From positions 1 through 31,067 of the forward strand of contig CAZXCQ010000036.1 of the NCBI GenBank assembly GCA_964639275.1: a DNA stretch of 31,067 bases. Reading direction: 5' to 3'. The notes under the pieces are model-generated. The model saw nothing but the letters and a program-made list of their open reading frames with translations, made no database searches and was not told the origin of the DNA. The position numbers and the translations under genes are program-made. Source of the DNA: CAZXCQ01 sp964639275 (GTDB lineage Bacteria; Desulfobacterota; DSM-4660; Desulfatiglandales; Desulfatiglandaceae). Positions 24,835-31,067 of the stretch are shown here, in pieces (positions within the stretch are counted from its first letter, which is position 1; the number at the start of each line of letters is the position of its first letter).

Positions 24835-25913
24835 ATGTTAATGACCTGTTTGGCTGACTCCCGCCAGCTGAATCTTTTTACATTCTTGAGACCTTTCCTG
24901 ACGTTTTCACGCCTGGCTGTGGGTTCTCTTAGTATTGACAGGCACTTTCTGACAATCTGATTGACATCAAGAGGATCAAACATCATATCCGGATCTCCCA
25001 CCACCTCGGGAAGCGATGACGTGTTGGATGTCAAGACAGGACACCCGCACTGCATCGCCTCAAGCGGTGGGATTCCAAAGCCTTCCATAAGACTCGGATA
25101 GACAAACAGGCTTGCGTTTCTGTAAAAAAGGGGCAGATGGGAAGCCGGGACAAAACCTGTGAGCTTTATTGAGCTCTTATACTCTGATTTTTTGATGTAT
25201 TCCATGGTAGCCCTGTAGTCCCAGCCCTTTTGACCGACAACAACCAGTGACTCCCCGATCGAATACTGCCCCTTGAGTATCTCAAAGGCCTTGACCAGAC
25301 CAAGGAGGTTTTTTCGTGGTTCGATGGTGCTGACAAATAATATGTAGCTGCCATTTATAGCGTATTTCGACCTCAGGACCTCTTTCCCATTGTCGTGAGT
25401 TCCAAGGGGTGTATTCGGGGCACAGTAGATGACATGGACCTTTTTTTTCGCGATATCAAAGGTCTTTAACAATTCCTGTCTGGTAAATTCGGAGATGGCA
25501 ATTATGGCATGTGCCTTCATTATGGAGGACCCGTTAAAATACCGCGAAAGGTATACCCTCCACCCCTTATTAAAGGGATATGCCTTATAGAGAAACAGGT
25601 CATTGACTGTCATCACTATCTTGGATCTGATCTTAAAGATAAAGCCCCCTGGAGAAAAGCGATGAACGATATCGAATCTTTCAGAATTGTTGCGGAGATA
25701 CCAGCTGTCGGAAAACATTACCGGCAAGTTCCTGTAATGTCTGTACAGGATTTCATTGTTTGCGTATATCGTATCGGTGTTCGGCGCATAGTGTAACAGG
25801 TGATAGGTGTTTTCCTTGTCAATTTCAATGATATTCTTGACGATATTCTTGACAAGGACCCCCACCCCCGCAGAATTCTTCTCGATTGGATAGGTTATGA
25901 GTGCGATGTTCAT
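24816..25913 (-). CDS. Glycosyltransferase family 4
   Basis: A 365-aa GT4 with an N-terminal acceptor domain (MNIALITYPIEKNSAGVGVLV) and a C-terminal donor domain. That domain has LFVSTIEPRKNLLGLVKAF, the GFVPASHLPLFYRNASLF segment and the EX7E motif in MEGFGIPPLEAMQCGCPVL. The length and blocks resemble mannosyltransferases of the WbdA/WbaZ type, but donor and linkage cannot be told. It starts 12 nt after the preceding GT4 gene (25926-27083) and ends the minus-strand series. The last 19 nt overlap the convergent gene. Confidence 0.88.
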   Translation of the reverse strand: MNIALITYPIEKNSAGVGVLVKNIVKNIIEIDKENTYHLLHYAPNTDTIYANNEILYRHYRNLPVMFSDSWYLRNNSERFDIVHRFSPGGFIFKIRSKIVMTVNDLFLYKAYPFNKGWRVYLSRYFNGSSIMKAHAIIAISEFTRQELLKTFDIAKKKVHVIYCAPNTPLGTHDNGKEVLRSKYAINGSYILFVSTIEPRKNLLGLVKAFEILKGQYSIGESLVVVGQKGWDYRATMEYIKKSEYKSSIKLTGFVPASHLPLFYRNASLFVYPSLMEGFGIPPLEAMQCGCPVLTSNTSSLPEVVGDPDMMFDPLDVNQIVRKCLSILREPTARRENVRKGLKNVKRFSWRESAKQVINIYNALA

Positions 25914-25925
25914 GATACAGAATTG

Positions 25926-27083
25926 CTAGCTCTCCCCGGACCGACTCAAGATTCCATCGTAGATATTGATAATTTCTTGTGATATCTTGTCCCAGTTGTA
26001 GTTTTCTTCCACCGTCATTCTTCCATTTCTGACAAGAGCTCTTTGCCTGTCCTTGTCCCTTAGCAACATGACGATCTTTTCGCTCAGGGCCTCAACATCA
26101 TTATAGGGCACTGTCAGGCCATTTACGTCATCTTTGACCACGTCCCGCAAACCATCGACCCCGGTTACAATCACCGGGGTGGCACACGCCATCGCTTCTA
26201 TGGCGGTCAGTCCAAAGCCCTCAAAGATAGAAGGAATAACGACCAGGGATACCTTGTTGTACCACCCGGTCAGGTCCCGGTCATCGATCGTCCCCAGAAA
26301 TATGATGTTTCCCTTGAGGCCATTTCTTTTCACAAAGGCCTCCATCTCTGGCCGCAACCCCCCTTTCCCCCCGATAAAAAGCCGAATCTCATCGATCTCC
26401 TTCTTTGCCGCCAGGATTGACCTGACCAGAAAATCAACCCCTTTTCGCTTTTCGAGTCGTCCCAAAAATAGAAGGCTGTTGGGGATCCTTTTCAGACCCA
26501 GCGGATAAAAGCACCGCTGATCCACTCCGATGGGTACGATGGAACACGTCCTTTTGCCAACAGCATAGTGTCTGTTGATTATCCTCCTGGTTGAGTCGGA
26601 ATCGCAAATAATGTAATCGGATTTGCCATAGCTCAGTTTTTCCCAAAGATAGAGTATTCTTTTCCATCGCTGGGATGGGATGTATTTGAATTGTTGGTAA
26701 TATGTGTGGTGGACTGTGTAAATGAGGGGGACCGAGGGCCGTCTCACAACAAACAGCCCGCCCGGCCCGCCTTGAAAATGGACGAGGGAAAGATTGAATT
26801 TTTTTATTATCTTTTCAATTACACGGCCAAGTCTTATGGAAAAGGTGATGTTTCTGCCAGGCCTATGATGGGAACCGGCGAAGATCTGGAGGTGGTGATC
26901 ATCCTCTATGTTATCTGACGGTGAAAACACAAATACTTCGCGCCCATGGCCTGTGCGTAAATGTCTCACCAGATCGTAGACATACCTCCCCTGCCCCCAT
27001 GGTTTGAACGGGTAAAGGTCATGGGTGAATATCCCGATCCTTTTCAGCCCATAGATATCGAACTCTAAACCCCGATGTTGCAT
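25926..27083 (-). CDS. Glycosyltransferase family 4
   Basis: A ~385-aa GT4. The start is taken as the first ATG (27083); the longer frame to 27122 needs TTG and both have weak ribosome-binding sites. Motifs are GLKRIGIFTHDLYPFKPWG at the N-terminus, HTYYQQFKYIPS, LLFLGRLEKRKGVDFLVRS, and the EX7E motif in FEGFGLTAIEAMACATPVI. The segment VTGVDGLRDVVKDDVNGL is typical of donor binding. It probably adds a sugar to the same lipid-linked chain as the adjoining GT4. A 400-bp gap on its 5' side holds a gene remnant and a repeat copy, so it may have its own promoter. Confidence 0.86.
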   Translation of the reverse strand: MQHRGLEFDIYGLKRIGIFTHDLYPFKPWGQGRYVYDLVRHLRTGHGREVFVFSPSDNIEDDHHLQIFAGSHHRPGRNITFSIRLGRVIEKIIKKFNLSLVHFQGGPGGLFVVRRPSVPLIYTVHHTYYQQFKYIPSQRWKRILYLWEKLSYGKSDYIICDSDSTRRIINRHYAVGKRTCSIVPIGVDQRCFYPLGLKRIPNSLLFLGRLEKRKGVDFLVRSILAAKKEIDEIRLFIGGKGGLRPEMEAFVKRNGLKGNIIFLGTIDDRDLTGWYNKVSLVVIPSIFEGFGLTAIEAMACATPVIVTGVDGLRDVVKDDVNGLTVPYNDVEALSEKIVMLLRDKDRQRALVRNGRMTVEENYNWDKISQEIINIYDGILSRSGES

Positions 27084-27146
27084 TGCAATGTATCCGATCC
27101 GATGGAATATGCTGTAATACAATCACCAGCTGGATAATTGACGCCC

Positions 27147-27326
27147 TCACAGGACCTCATTCAATGTGAACCCCGTTGGGCATAATGGAGGACCGACAAA
27201 CGTTTTTCTCTGGGACCAGTCGCCTGAGTCAACAATGTTCTTTGTTTTCTCCCAGATCACACCTACCATGAGGTCCTCCAGCCATCCGTCAATCAGCCCT
27301 GTCCCATAAGCGATGGAAGGGATCGC
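27147..27326 (-). pseudogene. Unidentified C-terminal gene remnant
   Basis: In the gap between the third radical SAM gene and the GT4 genes, one minus-strand frame runs 59 codons from a TAG (27327-27329) to TGA (27147-27149). It reads AIPSIAYGTGLIDGWLEDLM, then VGVIWEKTKNIVDSGDWSQR and a final GPPLCPTGFTLNEVL. The composition is that of a folded protein rather than random sequence. There is no start codon with a ribosome-binding site at the 5' end, so it looks like the tail of a deleted gene. I cannot name the family. Confidence 0.35.
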
Positions 27327-27387
27327 CTATTTAGCAGAAAGGCTTTCTGCAACTACGGGGTGAATTGCTCACAGAACATCAATTTGT

Positions 27388-27466
27388 GTAACACTTTAGC
27401 CGTTTGAAACCCGGGCAATGGGGACTCCGAACCCCCATCGCCCTGCCCGAGCGCCAGGTTCAAACG
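27388..27466 (+). repeat. Dispersed repeat, copy 5 (two-armed)
   Basis: Begins with GTAACACTTTAGCC and carries GGGCAATGGGG (27413-27423), then a 7-nt loop region and CCCCCATCGCCC as the returning arm with one mismatch, followed by CCCGAGCGCCAGGTTCAAACG. Positions 27388-27423 are an exact inverted copy of 13976-14011. It ends 20 bp before the stop codon of the third radical SAM gene and may form a terminator-like hairpin for it. Confidence 0.8.
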
Positions 27467-27485
27467 CAACATCGGGGTAAACCGG

Positions 27486-28910
27486 TCAATGGTGCAAACG
27501 AATTGTCCTGGTCAGGCTCCTCAGCGATCTAAAGACCCGCCTGATTTCGTCAACATCCCTCATATGGCGCAGGGTCTGAAAGACATAACCGGGCCTGTAA
27601 TAAAATTCTCGATAGGCCCGTGCAAGGATATGCTCAAGTTCTCTTCTTTCCATGTCTACTGTTTTGACAACGGGTCCATAAGTCATATCAAATTCTTTGA
27701 AACTCCTGGCTATCAGCAGGTCGTTTTCTTTTACGTATTCGTAAAGAGAGGTGCCCGGGTAGCACATGCAGATCGAAAATTGGACCTGGTCGGGGGATAA
27801 TTTCTTGGCAAGGCCGATGGTCTGCTCAACCGTTTTTCTCGAATCATATGGAAAGCCAAACATAAATCCGCCAAGTGCCTGAATACCATGCCGCTGAACC
27901 CGCCGTATCCCGTCCTCTAATTGTTTAAGGGTTAATCCCTTTTTTATCTTGTCAAGCACATCCTGTGACCCGCTCTCGACGCCAAGGCGAATCATTTTGC
28001 AGCCGCTCTTTTTCATCTCTGTCAACATCTCATCATCCAGGTTGTCCACCCGGCCGTTACATGTCCAGAGGATCTTGATCTTCTCGCGACGCAGGCTCTG
28101 GCTGAAAGCGATTACCCGCTCCCTGTTGATTGTAAATGTGCTATCATCAACATTGATTTCCTTTACCCCATAATGTCGTATGAGATAATTGATTTCGGCA
28201 AGCACGTTATCCAGGCCACGAAATCGTTGTTTGTGGCCATACATGCTTTGTGGCCAAAGACAAAAGCTGCAGCGGTAAGGACACCCCCTGGAAGTCATTA
28301 TGTTTGTAAAGGGCCGTCTTGAGTACCAGGCCTCCAGATACCACTTTAATGGAATGATGTCACGATCAGGAAAGGGAATTGCATCCAGTTCGTCGGCGAG
28401 ATCGCCATCACCATTATCAACTATTTGCGACCCATCCCTGTAGGTCACCCCCCGGACAGAACCCAGACTGTCTATATTTGCGACGACCTCCGCAATCTTG
28501 GTGTCAAATTCATGGCGAATAACAACATCAATTGCCGCACATTCGTCCAAAACCGCTTGGTGAAAATAGGTGGCATGGGGGCCACCAACAATGATTCTGG
28601 CCTCTGTTGCCTCTTTCAAGGCAGTCAAACTCCTGTAATCAGCCTCTATGGATGGCGTGGTGGTCTCCATAAATATGATATCAGGCTTCCTTTTTTTTGC
28701 CTCCTCGATGGTCTGATCAGAATCAAAATCCTGGATGACTGAATCGATATAAGTAACGCCAAAACCTTTTTTCTTGAGCTGAGCCGCACTGTAGGCCAGA
28801 AAGATAGGGTACTGCAAGTACTTGTCGCTTCTATGTTTTATTATCCTGTTCTGCGATCTTGTACCAAAGCCTTTGCCAGGCCAGGGCGGGTTTATGATCA
28901 AGACATCCAT
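27486..28910 (-). CDS. B12-binding-domain radical SAM protein 3
   Basis: A 474-aa protein from the ATG at 28910 (MDVLIINPPWPGKG), preferred because it lies 11 nt after the preceding gene's stop; the open frame upstream overlaps that gene. The N-terminal cobalamin-type fold has VLIINPP, PIFLAYSAAQLKKKGFGV and IIVGGPHATYF. The cluster motif is CPYRCSFC (C210-x3-C214-x2-C217) with MIRLGVESGSQDVLDKI on the SAM face. The C-terminus (from ~380) is longer and basic. It is the third enzyme of this class in the locus but lies on the opposite strand with two GT2 genes. It probably performs a separate carbon modification on the glycan or lipid carrier. Substrate and reaction are unknown. Confidence 0.88.
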   Translation of the reverse strand: MDVLIINPPWPGKGFGTRSQNRIIKHRSDKYLQYPIFLAYSAAQLKKKGFGVTYIDSVIQDFDSDQTIEEAKKRKPDIIFMETTTPSIEADYRSLTALKEATEARIIVGGPHATYFHQAVLDECAAIDVVIRHEFDTKIAEVVANIDSLGSVRGVTYRDGSQIVDNGDGDLADELDAIPFPDRDIIPLKWYLEAWYSRRPFTNIMTSRGCPYRCSFCLWPQSMYGHKQRFRGLDNVLAEINYLIRHYGVKEINVDDSTFTINRERVIAFSQSLRREKIKILWTCNGRVDNLDDEMLTEMKKSGCKMIRLGVESGSQDVLDKIKKGLTLKQLEDGIRRVQRHGIQALGGFMFGFPYDSRKTVEQTIGLAKKLSPDQVQFSICMCYPGTSLYEYVKENDLLIARSFKEFDMTYGPVVKTVDMERRELEHILARAYREFYYRPGYVFQTLRHMRDVDEIRRVFRSLRSLTRTIRLHH

Positions 28911-28921
28911 TGAATTACCAT

Positions 28922-29827
28922 TTATCCCGTATTCTGGAAAGTAGATTTGTAACATATTGAAGCTGAAAGAAATCCCGACAGTTGGGCAACAAAGCCTGTG
29001 ACCAACAAAAAAAGTATTAAAGGGAACTTCCTGTCTCTGCAAAAATGGGTGATAATATTGGCTGTGGACCATATCCTGAGTGCGCCAAAACCCACTTTAT
29101 TACGGATTTTTTTTGAAAAAATATAGCTACTTACCCCCCTTCGAAATTGCCACCGAACAAAATCACTCATCGACTCGCGGGCTTTGTGAAAGGCAACGAC
29201 ATCGGGACAGTATCTTATCCTGTAGTGCCGTGTTATCAGATTATGAGCCAGGAGCGTATCCTCCCCTCCTGCAAAGGGAAAAGACTCGTCGAATCCGCCG
29301 ACATTCCAGAAGACATCTTTTCTGATGGCACAGTTGCATGAACTCAGGCTGCGCGTCAGCCCTGACCGGTCCACCTTCCAGATCTTTTCAAAACCGATGC
29401 TCCCACCTGCCGGGAATCCAAGCGCAGAGATAGAATCCCCCAGATAAGTGGATGGCATCAGCACGAGTCTCCCCATGATCGCATCGGCGTCATTACTGCG
29501 AAAATGGCGCCGGATATGTTCTATCCAACTCCCATCTACCCTGCAATCGCTATCCGTAAAGACGATGATATCTCCCCTGGCCCTTCTGGCCCCGGTGTTC
29601 CGGCAATAGGCAGGGCCATGATTTTCCTCCAGTCGAACAAGGTGACAGCCATAGGATTGGGCAATCTGGGCCGTGGCATCCTCAGAGCAGTCGTCAACCA
29701 CGATTGTCTCAAAACCCTTATGGTTCTGATGTAGTAAAGATTCCAGCAGGTCCGGCAAGGTTGCCCCGGCATTATAGGCAGGCACAATAACCGAAATGCC
29801 CACGTCGATCTTTGATGACGACCCCAA
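28922..29827 (-). CDS. Glycosyltransferase family 2 with C-terminal membrane segment
   Basis: A ~301-aa GT-A enzyme. It has SVIVPAYNAGATLPDLLESL, VVDDCSEDAT, the DXD motif in FTDSDCRVDGSWIEHI, and the acceptor-base region GGFDESFPFAGGEDTLL (the ED motif), with a hydrophobic C-terminal helix (FPLILFLLVTGFVAQLSGFL). A TTG at 29827 is chosen as start because GAGGAG lies 6 nt upstream; the longer frame from TTG 29869 overlaps the upstream gene by 32 nt. It transfers a sugar with inversion from an NDP-sugar, probably to an undecaprenyl-linked or other membrane acceptor. It is followed after 11 nt by radical SAM protein 3. Confidence 0.83.
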   Translation of the reverse strand: MGSSSKIDVGISVIVPAYNAGATLPDLLESLLHQNHKGFETIVVDDCSEDATAQIAQSYGCHLVRLEENHGPAYCRNTGARRARGDIIVFTDSDCRVDGSWIEHIRRHFRSNDADAIMGRLVLMPSTYLGDSISALGFPAGGSIGFEKIWKVDRSGLTRSLSSCNCAIRKDVFWNVGGFDESFPFAGGEDTLLAHNLITRHYRIRYCPDVVAFHKARESMSDFVRWQFRRGVSSYIFSKKIRNKVGFGALRIWSTANIITHFCRDRKFPLILFLLVTGFVAQLSGFLSASICYKSTFQNTG

Positions 29828-29837
29828 CCCGTTCTCC

Positions 29838-30713
29838 TCAAATAAACTTGTCGCCTTCGCTCCTTTCAAACCTCATTTGCGAGATCTGTTCAGAGATAAG
29901 CCCCAACATAAATATCAATACGGAGGTGGTAAAAAGCAGCGCACTCATATTTGTAAAGCGGTTTGCAGTAAAAAATGTATAGAGGTAGTAGCCCAATCCC
30001 GTGAAAAATGTCCCGAGACTGATGGGCACGAATATCCTCAGGGGTGAATAGAGGGCGCAGATCTTTGTGATAATCATAAAAAACCTCACACCGTCCCGCA
30101 AAATCCTTATCTTACTTCTCCCGGTCTTGCGCGGCCGGCCTTTGACCGGCACATATCTTATGCTCCTGCCGGTTCTAAGCACCCCCAGGGTCAAGGTGGT
30201 GGGATAGGAATAGGTGTTTGGCAGGAGGTAGAGGAGATTGTGGGCAATATCCGACTTTATGGCCCTGAATCCGGAGGTCAGGTCTTCGATACGAAATTTT
30301 GTTACATAAGATGCCAGCCGGTTGTATATCCAGTTACCAAGCCCACGGAGGCATGAGGCCTGGCCCCCCTTTGGTCTGGCACCCACGACCATATCAAATT
30401 CGGGGAGATATTCAACCAGTCTTCCTATATCGGCCGGATCATGTTGACCGTCTCCATCCATAAACACGACCACTTGACCCGATGCGATTCTGATCCCACT
30501 CTTTATGGCTGCTCCATTACCCATATTGTATGGATGGCCGTAAACCACGGCGCCCGCACCGCTTGCCACGGCCCTTGTATCATCCGATGAACCATCATCG
30601 ATGACAATAATCTCGAAATCAGGGTGCAGTTCCCGGATATCGGAAATGACCCTTTCGATATTCTGGGCCTCATTGTGAGCCGGGATGATTATGGAGACTT
30701 CGGGTTTTTTCAT
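29838..30713 (-). CDS. Glycosyltransferase family 2, polyprenyl-phosphate (dolichyl-P-mannose synthase-like)
   Basis: A 291-aa protein. The GT2 domain spans residues ~1-220, with VSIIIPAHNEAQNIERVI, VIDDGSSDDT, YNMGNGAAIKSGIRIASG and the DGDGQHDP metal-binding motif. ITKICALYSPLRIFVPISLG and two hydrophobic helices then anchor it in the membrane. The layout matches DPM1/GtrB-like synthases that make polyprenyl-phosphate-sugar donors on the cytoplasmic face. It heads the minus-strand unit (GT2, GT2, radical SAM). The start ATG at 30713 has only a weak ribosome-binding site. It probably supplies a lipid-linked sugar for later transfer outside the membrane. Confidence 0.88.
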   Translation of the reverse strand: MKKPEVSIIIPAHNEAQNIERVISDIRELHPDFEIIVIDDGSSDDTRAVASGAGAVVYGHPYNMGNGAAIKSGIRIASGQVVVFMDGDGQHDPADIGRLVEYLPEFDMVVGARPKGGQASCLRGLGNWIYNRLASYVTKFRIEDLTSGFRAIKSDIAHNLLYLLPNTYSYPTTLTLGVLRTGRSIRYVPVKGRPRKTGRSKIRILRDGVRFFMIITKICALYSPLRIFVPISLGTFFTGLGYYLYTFFTANRFTNMSALLFTTSVLIFMLGLISEQISQMRFERSEGDKFI

Positions 30714-30867
30714 GTTGACCGACCTGAGCCCTGTCTGTTACTGATTTACCATAAATATAGCCTAACAAAACATGCTTCATTTGTCAAAATACATTTGTGT
30801 TCTTAAATCTTTTTCTCTGCACATTGACAAAGACCAGAGGATCTGGAATTGTGCAACAAATAAGCCT

Positions 30868-30921
30868 TCTGAAACCAGGGGAATTGGGGGTCTGTCTTGC
30901 AAAAGGCTAAACTGATACAAA
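30868..30921 (+). repeat. Dispersed repeat, copy 6 (single-armed)
   Basis: Reads CTGAAACCAGGGGAATTGGG, then GTCTGTCTTGC, then AAAAGGCTAAACTGATACA. It aligns with the single-armed copy at 16700-16752 (TGAAATCAGGGAAATGGGGG ... AAAAAAGCTAAATTGATACA). It lies in the gene-free end of the window (30714-31067), in which no other feature is evident. Confidence 0.7.
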
Positions 30922-31067
30922 TTTTGAAAAAACGTAACATCTCAAAAAACAGGGGGAAAGGTGTGGCATGGGGGTCTTTTTTTCTTCCACATGCCTCTAA
31001 TAGGGGGCCCGGCAGTGCCGTCTCAAAATGGCGTATCCTCACTCCACCCCTTAGGGCTATCGGGTTG

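Noticed and set aside
30803..31042. 79-aa minus-strand open frame at the window end
   Set aside because: It overlaps repeat copy 6 and has no domain or ribosome-binding site.
1..31067. tRNA genes, rRNA genes or CRISPR arrays
   Set aside because: No cloverleaf-like T-loop motifs with a matching acceptor stem, rRNA signatures, or regularly spaced direct repeats were seen.

Overview
The window looks like chromosomal DNA of an anaerobic Desulfobacterota (deltaproteobacterial) lineage. This is inferred from gene content: a multiheme cytochrome c with an MtrB/PioB-type porin, a B12-dependent acyl-CoA mutase set with CoA ligases, cobalamin-type radical SAM proteins, and many decayed insertion sequences in moderate-GC DNA. 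No rRNA, tRNA or CRISPR array was seen, so the taxonomic placement is tentative.

Positions 1-6124 are an insertion-sequence graveyard around one intact two-gene module. From the left there is a frameshifted IS91-type transposase, the first ~32 codons of an AAA/DUF4143-type ATPase that is cut off at the junction, then (minus strand) an octaheme lipoprotein cytochrome (2831-3598) and a 671-aa outer-membrane beta-barrel (814-2829). Together these resemble a porin-cytochrome conduit that moves electrons across the outer membrane. To the right lie a decayed IS481/IS3-like DDE transposase with a primase-like (CHC2-type) accessory ORF and an IS701-type transposase with two nonsense codons.

Positions 6125-17266 are mostly an acyl-CoA catabolic region on the minus strand. 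In transcription order it has a cobalamin-binding mutase subunit, an acyl-CoA ligase, a nitronate-monooxygenase-like flavoprotein, a PaaG-like crotonase-fold isomerase, an acyl-CoA mutase large subunit with an atypical substrate-binding segment, and an MmgE/PrpD protein. Two plus-strand genes follow (a lipoprotein and a two-CBS-domain protein). Beyond them is a second minus-strand pair: a frameshifted MaoC-like gene and a chimera of a truncated AMP-forming CoA ligase with a DUF169 domain. The likely logic is activation of a carboxylic acid to its CoA thioester, B12-dependent carbon-skeleton rearrangement, then isomerisation and hydration. The substrate is unknown.

Positions 18090-30713 hold an envelope-glycan or glycolipid locus. 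On the plus strand are a LysM lytic transglycosylase, a Wzx-like flippase, two cobalamin-type radical SAM proteins and a GT4 glycosyltransferase. Convergent to them on the minus strand are two GT2 glycosyltransferases, a third cobalamin-type radical SAM protein, and two GT4 glycosyltransferases. Three such radical SAM enzymes among glycosyltransferases suggest an unusual modification, perhaps C-methylation, of a surface glycan or its lipid carrier.

A dispersed, partly palindromic intergenic repeat (core GGGCAATGGGG, ends resembling TGTATCAATTTAGC) occurs in at least five places (13917, 16608, 17605, 27388, 30868). At one of them it supplies the last codons and the stop of a gene.
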